Shown one piece after another: positions 45,261 through 57,180 of a DNA stretch of 64,000 nt. Every line of letters begins with the position of its first letter. Positions within the stretch are counted from its first letter, which is position 1. The DNA comes from Atrichornis clamosus (lineage: Eukaryota; Chordata; Aves; Passeriformes; Menuridae): assembly GCA_013400975.1 (NCBI GenBank), contig WBMZ01005367.1:248001-312000 (forward strand). Direction: 5' to 3'. Position numbers and translations under genes: made by a program. The notes beneath the pieces were generated by a model. That model made no database searches, had not been told where the DNA came from, and saw only the letters and a program-made list of their open reading frames with translations.

Positions 45261-48008
45261 TTTTTAAAATGCTAAATGTTTGCATGTTTTTCTCTGTCAT
45301 TTGTGAGTGACTTCACATTCTGCTCTATAGGAAAACCAAATTGGAAGGGCCTTATTGTATAGCAATTAAATTTAGAGGACCAGATATAATGAGAGCTGGT
45401 AACAGGCTATGGAGGGTTATGTAGAGAGACAGCACAAGAAGAGATGGATATTTATTCTTGAGAGTGCATTTTTTAACAAATGGTAAAATTTGTGTTGTGC
45501 TGAAGTCTGGATTAGGAGCATCCAATTGCAATCAGTGATGGGATCAAGTGGGCCAAGTGCATATTAACTTATGTATTAACAAGATACAGGAACTGGGTGA
45601 AAATGTTTATCCTTCAAATTCAAGTGATGTTTTGACCATGACTTCTGTGCAGTCCTTTACCACTTTCAAGAGGAAGATGATCCTGTCCATGCCAGTCTAG
45701 TCTGTGCACCAGGGAGGATAGATGCATTCTCTGGGGCTTTTCTGGAAGGCTGCTACCTTCTGATTTAGAGAGGCAAACATCTCCCAAACCCAGCAATTGC
45801 ATCACATTCATTCCAGGGATTAATTTTCTTAATTCAGTAACAATCCCATCTGGAGTTTGGTCTGTGAACCACCTCCTGGGAGAAATAACCTCACTGTGTC
45901 TTCTCCCTTTTTGCCACACTATTAAGATTTTAAGCATCTCATGGAGGGATTATGCATTTTTAGGAGGCCTGAGGTGCTTGAGCTCTGGTTTTGGACGAGC
46001 CCTCCAAGTATGATCTGAGTATGACTAATGCCCACTGAGGGTGTGTTGCCATGGCAGAACCTGTGCTGAGCTTTGTGAGAGAGCCTTGGTGGAGCTGTGT
46101 CTCTGCTTGTGGAGGTGCACCCTGGCATCAGGTTCTCACTGATTAATTCAGTCAGTTCTCACCTAATTTTTTATCTAAATCTGAAATTAAAATTTTAAAG
46201 AAAATATTTTTATCCCTTTAAAGCCCCTACTATTAATAGGTAAAATAAGATCTTGAAAGGTTTTTACTATTTCTGAATACCTTCCAAAAGATGTAACAAG
46301 ACGTGTAATACAGCCCAGGGAAACACAGCCCCCACCTGTTGAAAACGGTGCAGTTTGTATTTCTTCACTATCTGCAACATCTAGAGATATATCACTCCCA
46401 ACTCACAGAAGTGATTTAAAGAGTGTGGCCCAAAGTTTCTGAAATCAGAGTAAACTAAGCCTGGATGAAGGATTTTATATTCGGTTTGACTATTCTCTCC
46501 TGCATCAGGTTTGCAGTAAAAGTGAAGAAATTAATTCCTGTCCTGCATGTCTGAAATTTTAGCCCTGGTTACACAGCCGGGGCCAGTTTGGCACCAGCAG
46601 TAATTGGATGTCTTCATGGGCACTGCTCAGGATGCACCGTGGGGCTCTTCTGGAATAAACTGCACTGCAATGTATATTTTAATACCTTTACCTTTCACTT
46701 AGGTATTGAAAACAATATGTCAAGTTGAAAGGCCATAAAAACCTTTGTGTAAATATGCCCTAGAGGTAGGTTGATTGAACTGTATTTTTTTTTTTTTTAA
46801 TTCCTGGTGTCTTGTGAGAAAAGTCTTTGTTGGAGAGGTGGTGCACTGCTGGATTTTATAACAAGGTTCCAACAGAACTTCTAACAAAGCAGTAGCTGTG
46901 GACTGACAGGTTTTTTTGGTTGGTTTTATTTTTGTTGTTGTTCTTTCAATTCAGCTCGGGTTCTGTCTTTTAACAGCACAGTTTCTCGTAAGATCTTTGT
47001 ATAAAGATTCCTGACCAATTCATGTTGGCTTTTAGGAATGCCTCTTTGCTAATGCCCAGCATTTTTCTTAGCATTGTCACCAGCATGTTCAATGTCTGTG
47101 GCAAACTCCCACCTTTATTCCATAAACCCAGAATTTCAGCACACTCTTCAGATATTGATTATGGATTGGGTACCAGCACTGTCGTTTTGCTCATTTTATA
47201 CCAATATAATTAGAAATTAAGGCTGTACATACAATACAGATTTTGCCTATTTTTTTCTCTAATTCAATAGTGTTTCCAGATAGTGCTTGGCTCCAGCAAT
47301 GGGCACACTTGGACTAAGGTTGTGGTCAGTAGGAAAAGAAAGTAGAGGGATTTCATCAGCATCACCTGCACTGCTCTGATCTCTCATCAGCCAAGGAGAT
47401 GTTGGGCCCTCAGGTGAAAAGGGAAAGAAAAAGAAACGGGTCTTGAGCTCTGGACATTTTGCCCTTACATGTTGATTATAAGGAGCTGCAGCAAAATAGA
47501 AATTCAGATGCTAAATCTAAAACTCTAGAGAAGTCAAGTCTCAGAGTTAAAAACCAAGAAACCATCCAGTCTTCCTGGAATCATAAAAATCTCTCTAAAA
47601 ATAATGAGATTATATAAAAATTTCGGTTAAGTTCTTGGTTTTGAACCTTTAGGGTGTACTTGAGCCATGCAGTCAGACTGTTCCCTGTAACCCTGAAGGC
47701 TAACAGATACCAAAATGAAACAAAATATAAATGAGAGCTGAGCCGCACGATTACTCATGTCTTTACAAACTAAGACTTTACAAAAAAAGCCCACAAGTAC
47801 CCAAGGGCTGAGGACAAACTTAAGACACTTGGCAATATCATTACTGTAAGTACAGGAGAAGCAGAGAGTGAAGTTGTCTAGAAATGGATGGTGAACTTAG
47901 GTTGTCTTGACTTAAATGTGTAAAAAGAAAAACAAGTCCATTATTAATGTTAAGAAAATGAGTCTCCTGCAAATTCTTGCGCTTTTTTTTGTCCTTAAAT
48001 ATATAGTT

Positions 48009-48030
48009 TAAGGTGCCATTTGGCACCTTA
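48009..48030. repeat. Perfect inverted repeat, 10-bp arms
   Basis: Arm TAAGGTGCCA (48009-48018), two bases TT, then the exact complement TGGCACCTTA (48021-48030). The spacer is too short for an RNA loop unless the innermost A-T pair opens. It could be a palindromic protein-binding site or a chance event. Confidence 0.9.
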
Positions 48031-49206
48031 GGAAAGAAAATTTATTTTATTTTTGTAGGTATATTCTTTTCAACTTGACAGTACCCTTTTCAATAATTCA
48101 ATGAGATTGGTGAGAAATAAAAAAGGAGCTGTAGTGAGTCAACTTTGCAGCTCAGCAGTGAGTGAGAGGCACTGCAGCCTCAACGCAGGTAATAAAAGGG
48201 AGAAAGAAAGATCAGGACAGAGAGCCTGAAAACGAATAAACTAGCTGAAAATTTCTTCAGTGACAGACTTATGGAGCAAAGAGAGACATATTACCGCTCT
48301 TTCTGCTTTTGCATGGTGAAATTATGCCTTGAAAGTTGCTGGAAAAAAAATTTCATCATGTAGAGTGTGGTATTTGCTTCTTGGATTTACTGTAATTTTT
48401 CTTTGGCACATTTTCCTGTGGGAAAAATAGGCACCAAACTTCATTTGACCCATGTTCTACTTGGGTTTCTTTTCTGTTCTAAATGTGTCCTTTCTACTTT
48501 CTTCTTCAGAAAATAAGGGAAGGGCAAGCAGCACGTGACCTCAGTTGTTGGTATGAAATATGACAGGATAAGCAATGGTACTAAAACAAGAAACTCTCCT
48601 TTTTCTCCTCCCAGGCACCAGAAAAAGTTCACATTTTCATGCAAACTTTATATTTCAGGATTATCTCTAATTGGGATGTACCAGACTAAGAGGTTTTAAC
48701 CACAGATTCTCACAATTCACTAAACTGATCAAAGGGGAGGTTTTCAGCAGCAAATCCGTGTCTCTTGGGCCCATCTCTAATCACACACAGAAAGAGGGTG
48801 GAAAAAATAAGAAGCCTCTTCTTTCCTCTTGCTGAGCACGGATCAGTGTGGGAACTTGAACTCAGCTCCCTATCAGCTGACAAAAGTAGGAACTTTGCTC
48901 TGAATCTTTGATTGAGGTTTCATGTTGTGTCCCACTCTGGGGCAGGTTTATAGGGCTGCCAGATACTGCCTGATCCCGTAAGTCCAGCCAACTTAGAAGT
49001 ACTTTTGTTTGATGCTGGAGCTTCCCACCCTAAATACTTAACAGCTCTCCTGCTGACGTTCCGCATCAGAGCTGGGGGCTGGGGCTGGCTTCCCTGGTCA
49101 TAAGGTGACGTAAATGAGAAAACTGCTTTTCTGTGACAGTGTTTCTCTGGCTCTCCCTACAGTGGAGGACATGCTTTCCACCTGAGCACATCAGCACTGC
49201 TTGCAC

Positions 49207-49287
49207 CCAAACAGAGCCTGGAAGGACTTGATCGACTCAGCCAAGGCGACGGTTCGCCGCGGGGGTGGAGGTGCTGCTGAGATCCAC
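49207..49287 (-). other. Weak candidate exon in CpG-rich patch
   Basis: Six CpGs occur in ~35 bp (49229-49263) in CpG-poor surroundings. On the - strand an acceptor-like ctaactggcag precedes an 81-nt open segment reading WISAAPPPPRRTVALAESIK then SFQALF, ending at a weak donor GTGCAA. An alternative acceptor lies 11 nt further in. The + strand is also open here, ending CFAPADD-stop. The CpG richness suggests a conserved or recently unmethylated segment. The peptide is not recognised. Confidence 0.2.
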
Positions 49288-49299
49288 CTGCCAGTTAGG

Positions 49300-51005
49300 G
49301 ATGTCATCAGCACGTGCTTGATGCAAGGAGGCTTGGGGAAGACCCTCACATGCTTTGCACCTGCTGATGACTGAGGACATGGAAATACAGGCAGGAGACA
49401 CATGGGAGCTAAAGTCAACTCAAGTAATGAACTGATGGAAGCAGAAATTTGGAGCCATGTCTCCAAATGAGTTCAGATTTTTCCCCTCATCTTCCACTGA
49501 GGTCACCGATTTGTTAGAAAGGGTGGCTGGAATAGAGCTTTCTGGCATGATCAGTGATTTAAAATGAACTTGTCTTTTTCTGGGAATAATTGCAGGTGCT
49601 TTTTTTAAAGCAGGACGGAGGAGCAGTGTACAGAGCAAGACTGAGAATGTGCTCAGGGGGATAAAGAGCTATAGTGTGTCCCACCCTATTTCCCCTGGCA
49701 TAATGTCAGGCATTACATTGGCAGGGATTAGAACAACCCAAGGGATTTCAAAGGATAGAGGGACCCATCTTGAAGGAATAAGCCAGTATTTAAGTAACAA
49801 GGGTTAGCACAAAGCTTTCCCAGGGATGGAGTACTCTTTTACAGCCCTGTAGCAGTGCTCTTACACCTTTCTCTAACAGACATAAACCAGTGTCTCAGGC
49901 ATTGCACAGCACTTGCTGGACTAGATCCACCTTTTTGATGGATATTTTGTATATTGGGCATCAGAAAATCTTTTGAGAAGGCAGAGAGGGAGAAGAGGGA
50001 GGTCATCAGCTGGTATAAAGCAGAACAAGTCCATTAGTATCAATGGCACGCAGCTGGCACCAGCTGAGGCACTTCTGTGGCTTTTCCCTGCAGAGCTGCA
50101 GCGTGTTGCTTGTCTGAGAGCTGGCAGGACATGGAAACTGCCATCATGTCGTGTGTGTGAGACAATGCCTTGTGTGTCCAATGGGCCATTGCATGGGTGG
50201 GCACACAATGTTCCAGTGCACCCCTACCCCTGTAGCCTGAGAGATCAGGAGAGTGAATCGGGTGAAGAATCTCTCTATATTTTCTCTCTTTCTTATGCTT
50301 TTCATGCAGACATTTGTTACAAGCCAGGAGGCATTTTGCTAGAACTGCCCTTTGGTCTGACCCAGTGTGGTGGGTCTTTTCTTCCACACAGGCATGTGGT
50401 TGAGGGATCTGTAATTTCCACAGTAGGCAGACAAAAGAGAAAGCACTGGACTCACTTCTGTCTCTTGCTCAGTCTAATTTCTGTGGCTGAGTGTGTGTAA
50501 GCAGCACTGTGTTCCCCTTGCAGGCTGAGTGCACATTCAGGTGATCTCCATTCGGGCAAGAGGACAAACCCTTTGCAGGGTTACTCATTGCATGTAGCAT
50601 CTAGAGATAAACATGAAAAAAGAATGGCTGGAACCTGCAGAGTATTGGTTTCTTCAGGGTTGTCTTTGTGCTGTCAAATGATTAGAAACCCAGAGATTTT
50701 TGTGGCTGACGAGCAACGACATCTCAAGGGGCTGTTTCCAAGCCTGGCCGTGCCGTCAGGATCCCTGTGCTGGGCATGCAGAGCTGGGCCAGCAGCCACC
50801 GGCATATTTGATGTGATGCCACTGAGAATTAGACAGTAAGAAAGTTTAAATGTGGGGTGGTTTGTTAATGCTCCCTTGGAGCCCCTGCTGGAGCACGGTG
50901 GATGCGTGTGGGCAGCGTGGGGTGCCCCAGCCCAACCGGCGGGGAGTGGAAGATTGTCCAAGCTGCAGTAATAGCTGTAATCCTGGAGTCAGAGAAGGTG
51001 TTGGT
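49300..51005. other. Unique sequence with one long uninterpreted ORF
   Basis: A 175-codon + strand ORF at 49973-50500 overlaps a 115-codon - strand ORF. Neither has a recognisable domain or a codon pattern I can distinguish from chance. Confidence 0.4.
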
Positions 51006-51007
51006 AC

Positions 51008-51160
51008 CTAAGGCAATCTGCCTCCTGCCTGGCACTTTTCCTTGGTGCACTTCACGTTCTTCCCCACGTTCCCCAGGGCTGATACGGGAGGAGCAGTGTC
51101 AGCCCGGGAGAAGGTGACTCCCCGACCCAGCTCCAGCTGCAGCCGGCACTGTGACTTTGC
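51008..51160 (-). other. Weak candidate coding segment, cysteine-containing
   Basis: The - strand after an acceptor-like tcccaatgtgccacag reads KSQCRLQLELGRGVTFSRAD and later NVGKNVKCTKEKCQ, ending at a stop after RLP. Third positions are moderately G/C-rich and the block has several CpGs. It could be a last exon or chance in a GC-rich block. The family is not recognised. Confidence 0.18.
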
Positions 51161-51299
51161 CTGTGGCACATTGGGATGGCTGACGGGCAAATCCTGTTTA
51201 TTTGTGTCCGTGGCCTGAACCAAGGATGCTCCACGCAGCTCCTCCTTTCCCATTTCCCCAGCTGGTGCTCTGGGCATCTGCCCTCTTCTCACGTTTTAT

Positions 51300-52728
51300 G
51301 TCACTTGGGTTCACTTTTGTATAAAACTCCAAGACAGTTTGAAAGCATCAGCGTTGGTGGTGCAGAGTTTGGCGTGAGGTGATTTTTTCTGCTGCACAAC
51401 AGGTTTTTTTCCTAGTTCAGAAGTAGCTCAGATATCTCTGCAGGTGCTCTGCTGATGATATACAAGAGGAACTAAATTCACTCTTACTTAGTTGGACCGA
51501 TGATGCAAAGAGAATGGTGTTAAAATCAACAAATCCGTATTTTTTTTCCCCATCTTGAAGATGTTATTCAGGATGCAAAGAATGAGCAGGGCAGTGGAAT
51601 AAGAAGCTGCTTTTACGGATGCTTTTTGCAGAGCTACATTTGAAGTGTTTTGTTTGGATTTTTAAATGTCAAGGCAGTCCTGCTGTTTAATTGAGATTTA
51701 AATATGAAATAGGTACCCAAACAGGCACAGACTGTGCAATGTCATGTCTGATATTAAACCTGGCACTCAGCTACCTCTCCCCTTCCATTTAAACAGCTCA
51801 AAAATGAGCACGTGTAAAATTTGGAAGGGTTGCACTAAAGGGATGCCTGCATTCCCTCATCTTCTCTCTTTGTTAAGTACTTAATTATTTTTGTTGCCTT
51901 CTTACCTATTCATAAGTGGGAACTGCTCTGTGTCTGATGTGGGTAATTTCTCATTGTATTGTGCTTCCAAATTGACATTTATAAATTAAACAGTGGTGTA
52001 GCATCCCAGAGAGCACCATTGTGGTACAATTAGGAGTGTAATTGCATGGAGTCACCTGGGAGGCAGCTGGGATGAGGAAGGCATTGCAGATATTAGAGAT
52101 GGGGGTGGCAGAGGCAGCACCAATGTGCAGAAAACTTGCCCAGACAATCTCATTAAAATTGTACTCACCACTTTACTCTGGGGAGGGAGGGTGGAAAAGG
52201 CATTTGAGACCCAAGTGCAGGGTCTGCTTTCATTGAACTCAGATGGATTTTCTCTTCAACTTCACCCCGAGCAACATATTGATTCCTAATGTAGAAATTG
52301 TAGGTGCCTTATGCTAGGTATGGAAAAAAATACTGGAAAGATCAATTAATTTCTCTCCTTCTGCATGCTGAGACCTGCTACAGGTCTGTGGGTCCCTGAT
52401 GACCCATGCTACCACCTCGTCTCCTCCCAGGTGGGATGCTCTCCCAGATAAAGCTGCACAGGACGGAGCTTTCAGGTAGGACCAAGTCAGATCTGAGCTT
52501 GGAGAACTTGGCAGGAGAAACCATATGCTCCCTGAGCTCAACAGAGTTGTGTTTACTTCTGCTTTGATCACATGGGTTGGCTTGTAGCCTCCTTTCAGAT
52601 GTGATTATCATCCTAATTGGCCCTAATGAGAACTACACATGCAGAGGAAAGGGGATAACAAGTGTTCCACCCCCAATCTTGTTCTATCTCCAAATTACAA
52701 GTAATAAGAAAAAATATGTGTTGCTTTT
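51300..52728. other. Unique sequence, no gene recognised
   Basis: AT-rich with short ORFs and no repeat signature. Confidence 0.5.
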
Positions 52729-52738
52729 TATATGTATA

Positions 52739-52771
<33 letters not shown>

Positions 52772-52785
52772 CTATATATATATCT
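52729..52785 (+). repeat. Compound (TG)n(TA)n microsatellite
   Basis: A tatatgtatatg lead, about ten TG units (52741-52760), then TA units interrupted by single C bases (52761-52785). Alternating purine-pyrimidine sequence of this kind can form Z-DNA or cruciforms and is usually length-variable. Confidence 0.95.
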
Positions 52786-52789
52786 CTAC

Positions 52790-54824
52790 CCTCTGCAGTG
52801 CTGTTGCTTTCATAATAATTTTCAGCCCCTGAATATGTTTAACGTAGGATTTTTTAGCTTCTTTAGGCATATAAGGCTGAAAAAAAGATTATGGGGGATC
52901 TTGGTTGAGTTTTTTTCCTTTTCTGAATTGGAGTTAAGACTAAACAGGAAACTCTGGAGGCATCAAGCATCCTGCTGGTGCCTGCCCCAGTCTCACTCTT
53001 GTGCTGCCAGCACTCACCAGTCCTGCCCTGGGCAGGGCAGACCTCCTGCCTGGGTGTTTGCAGCTCCCTGGCAGAGCTGCTGTTTGTGAGGGACCAACCT
53101 CAGCCCCTGCTCATGGGTTTTGCAGCACGTGACTGGGTTGAATCTGTGAAATTTGTTTCTCGCTGGGTAAACACCTCATGGTAACGTGCCAGGGACTGCT
53201 GACACTGGCCATGTTTGGAAGAGTGACCTCCTGGGAAAGGGGCCCTCAGCAGCTTTATCATTAACATTTTAATGGTATGCTATCAGGGAACATTTTTCCC
53301 TGGCACAAATACCCAGAAAAATCCATGTCTTAACTGCTTCTCTGGTTGGAATTGGCACTGCATGGTTGCTAGGTGTACTGGAGGCTGTCCGGGCTTTGGT
53401 GAAGAAGAAGAGGTTTCCTTGGAGCTCCTTGAGGTCCTATTTTATCACTGGGAAGGGAATTATGCTTGCATAATTATACTCTTCTGTTTCTGCTTAACTG
53501 GATAAATGGCACTCTGGACCATTTATTAGTCCAGGCTGTTGTGATTTATTGGATGATGCTTGGAAGAACGCCTCTAGTTTATTGGAGTTGCATCCCATCT
53601 TGGGGTTGGGATTAACAGCACAGCCTGAGCTGTGCTGGAGCTGTCAGAATAGACCTTGAGCTGCTCTGCTATGCTAGCCTATGGAGAAATTAGGTGCCAT
53701 CCTCTGTATTTAATGGCATTTTGGGAGCAGGGGTGTTCTCTAGGTATAGCTGTCATAGGGAGTAGCCACAGAGACTGTCCCTGGCCCCACCATTTGCCCT
53801 GAGTGTGTTCCAAGATGGATAAGTGTGAAAATGGACATGGTAGAGCTCATCCTGGGGGACAGGAGTGAACCTCCCAGCAGATACCTCCCTAAACAACATT
53901 CCTGGTAAAAGCAGGAGCAGCAAATGGGTAGCTTTCTAAGGGTTCCTTCCCATCCTTAGGGCAGCAAAATTCAATCTGGTTTATATTGCCAAGGAGCTTT
54001 GAATTGACTCTATCCTTAGCTGATGTGACTCAGCGTAGCATAAATCAGTACAGCTTCATCAGCACAGTAACTCATACAAGTACCAGGAAAGGACCTGGCC
54101 AACGGATAACATGGAAATAATATAGAAAGCCAGGGATGAATGATTTCAGAATATAGATGTAGTCATGGTAGTAGTAAAAATAATAATATTTTCCCTAGCG
54201 GGAGAAAAACAGACCTTTCATGGTTGTTGTGCCTGGAGCTATTAAATATGGATGAGACAGATGAAATGCTGCTTCTCCTATTACACAGAAATGAATAAAC
54301 AGTAATTCTCAATCACTATATGCATCTCAGGCTTAAAAAACCCACAAAGACAGGTTAAATATGAACACCTGCTCACATTCGTGTGTGCCACTCCGAGGCT
54401 TTTGTCAACAAAGAGAAAAGGTTTGCTTCTTTCTAAAGACTCTGATGGCAACTCAACTAAAGTGTATTTACCCTGCTAAAGTTAGGTTCGATGCCAAACA
54501 TGGGGGTCCAATAAACAAGTTTACTGCTCGACTGTCTGGCTTGATGATTCTGCTTGTTTACTGCAGCTTTAGCAGAGTGTGATGTAGCAAGCAAGAAACA
54601 CTTCCAAAATTTTACATTTTCATGGCAAGATGGGAGGGAATGATGCCAGCTTTTTAGTGAATCTCTTTTCTGAGGAAGAATTAAGCTTTAGTCCTATCAC
54701 AGATGATAAAGGTGTGGGGACAGCAGTTTGTGATGCAGGAGAAGGGCAAAAGCAAAAGGTCTAGGGAGTAAAAGCTGGGTGTGATTTGATAGCATGTGAA
54801 GGCATTCTCCCAGTTCAGTAATAG
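52790..54824. other. Unique sequence, no gene recognised
   Basis: Mixed composition. A GC-richer block at 52975-53110 has short ORFs on both frames without a domain. Nothing else is identifiable. Confidence 0.5.
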
Positions 54825-54960
54825 ATGATGGACTGGGGAGACCTGGGGTTAATCTGCTGTGTGGCCTTGCTTGCCCTAGTTCCCACGTACTTCATACGTG
54901 TGACAGCACTGCTTAATCCCATAAGGATGTCATAAGGATAAATGCATGAGAAATGGTGAG
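54825..54960 (+). mobile_element. MIR-type SINE remnant
   Basis: The order gatgatggactggggagacc, tggggttaatctgctgtgtg, gccttgcttgccctagttcc and cataaggataaatgcatgag follows the + strand MIR consensus (gactgg..gacctgggtt ... ctgtgtgaccttgggc ... ttgtgaggataaatgca). It is diverged and gapped. Confidence 0.5.
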
Positions 54961-55509
54961 GGTTTGGGCTATTCTAGCTGAAGGGATGCAAAGGCAAGTT
55001 GTTGTATGCCATTTAAATCTTGGGGTGTGAACTTCAGTTTAACCAGCTGTTCTGATGCCACAAGGAGGAGAAGACTGTTATATGCAGTGGTAATAAAAGG
55101 CCCATTGCTTAGAGCAAAAATAAGGAAGACAGGGGTTATATTTATTCCACAGAGATCAGTCCAAGAAGATCACAGAGACTGTTTCCTCCATGTATTTTTG
55201 ATGCACCTTTCAAAACTGTGTTTTCCCTGGACATCCTGTGGTAATTCTCTGCTAGTTTAATTCCTCTGAAGTCAGACATTGTCTTTATTGCTTTGTGTCT
55301 GATGTACTATTAGATGAATGGGTTGCTTAAGTGAAAATGCACTCGATGGAATTAGACAGTATTTTACGTGCACTTTTCTTTGTTTTTTTGACATGACTTA
55401 ACCCTAAAGAAGTTCCTGTCTGTCTCAGTGACTGCTTCCCTATCCATGCATTTTGCATGCCATTTTTTCCCATGGGCTGCTGTTTGCTGCTGCTCTGCTG
55501 CATTAATCG

Positions 55510-57180
55510 ACCATAAGAACATCTGTATTGGGTCAGACCAAAAATGCAGCAGCTCATGCAGTGCCCCCTCCCTGCAGACAGTGCCAGATGTCTGGGGAGG
55601 AAGGTATAGGTCAGCATTTAGCAACAGTGTAATTATAATGCTGCGAGTGCTCCCCTAGCATTCTGTGAGACGTCTGTGGGCATTTTCTGAGACTCAAATG
55701 GTGCCTTTAGTGGTCTGGGATGAATTTTATAACCAGAATTCATCTAGTTCTTTTCTGGATCCTTGTTAATGGCCACTGTGTCCCATGGAAAGAAGCTGGA
55801 TGAAGTGTTTTGAACGGGGTCCTTGCTACCCCCATGTGCTGACACCTCAGCCTTGTGTTAGAAGGGACAGGGATAACCTCTCCTGCTCCACTCAGAGCTT
55901 TATTCTGCCCCCCTCAGTTGTGCCTTTCAGGCTGAAAAGTCTCAGTTGATTCAGTGATTGCTCATAACTGAGCTGTTTAATAATTTAGGTCCTCACTGTC
56001 ACCCTCCCTGGTTCTGCTGTGTCCTGAGATGAGGAGAAGGATCTCAACAACAGCACTCAGGCTGTGGTAAACTGCTTTCTTAGTGACTCCTAACACTGGA
56101 TATTAAATGGATTTATCACTGGCTGTTTTCTGTCTTTTAACCAGTTCTTTGTTCTTGCAAGAAGTTTCTCCTATGCCCTAACAGCATGGCACCCCATTGA
56201 AATCTAAATAAACCATATCAACAGGATTTTCTCATCTGCACAGTTGTTGACCCTTCCAGAGTGTTCCAGTACATTCATGAAGCCCGGATTTCCTTCTCAA
56301 AAGCCTCAATCTGTCAGATTCTTCCAAGTGTTCAACAGTTTTATCTTTGGCCAGAGGGATATGCTTCATTATAGTTTTTACTGGCCTGTTGATACCAGTT
56401 TTGCTAATCTGGAGTACTCTGTATCTCCTGAATTACTCCCTTGAATCCCTTTTTTAAAGTTATATCATGTTAGCTGCCTTATAAATTTTGGGTGCTATAA
56501 AGCTTTAAGGGGGAGACTCCAGCCCATATTTAGAGCTCCAGTAGTTTCATGTCCATGTTCCCCTAGAATGCCTGGGTCAGTCCAGTCTACAACCCCTTCT
56601 ACCAGCCTTGTAAAGAAGGTTTCCAGTGTAAGAACCTTCCCAAACCTCCCTGCAATGAGCAAATATGCCAAAAAAAGTAATTTTTTTACTATAGTCATGT
56701 GGGTTTATTCATGCTGCTTCTATATTTGATTTCTCCTGGTCCATCAGTGATGTGGCTCATGTCTTGCTTCTGATATGTGCAAAATAGTCTTTATTGAGTT
56801 CCCTGCATGGTGAAATGGTTCTTCAGATGCTTTTCCCCACCTTTTGAAGTTCTTATATTTTAGCCACTGGAACTTAAAATCCGTTTTTGCTTCCTCATTT
56901 GGACACACAACTTCTGATTTGGAGGATGCTGTCTTACTTCTCATAATTTCTCTTAACCCAGCTGTTTAGCCTGCCAGACTTCTCTGTTTCTAGAGTTTCT
57001 TTACTTGGGGTATATATTTGTTCTGTGTTTCAAGCACTGATATTTTTAAATAGTGCTTATGTCTCCTGAAAGTTTTAACTCTCCTGGTTCTGCCTCCCAG
57101 GACCTTTTCATTCTTAACAATGTCACTCATTCTTATAGTTATTCTTTTAAAATTAAATATGACACCAAAGATTTAACACA
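55510..57180 (-). mobile_element. Ancient CR1 LINE, ~1.7 kb, amniote-type
   Basis: The + strand carries, in order, blocks I recall from inverted turtle and crocodilian CR1s: ccataagaacatctgtattg then ggtcagacca; aattcatctagttcttttct (55737); tttcaggctgaaaagtctca (55926); ccagttctttgttcttgc; atcaacaggattttctcatc then gttgttgacc (56217-56252); aaagcctcaatctg then attcttcc; tttaaagttatatcatgtta (56456); ttacttggggtatatatttg (57002); cattctt..aaaattaaatat near the right end. So the 3' UTR and much of ORF2 remain collinear, but no frame is open. This is an unusually long survivor for such an old family in a bird genome. Confidence 0.75.

Larger units (their letters stand above)
44210..49206. other. 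Unique sequence, no gene recognised
   Basis: AT-rich unique DNA. Notable points listed separately are a candidate regulatory block near 45.04-45.26 kb and a perfect inverted repeat at 48009-48030. A T15 run lies near 46785. No transposon recognised. Confidence 0.5.

Noticed and set aside
49973..50500. 175-codon + strand ORF as a protein-coding gene
   Set aside because: No recognisable domain, no clear codon periodicity, many tryptophan and cysteine residues scattered as in random frames, and an equally open opposite strand. A few ORFs of this length are expected in 64 kb scanned in six frames.
52577..53089. 170-codon + strand ORF
   Set aside because: Kept open by the (TG)n(TA)n microsatellite, which translates as alternating Cys/Val and Tyr/Ile.
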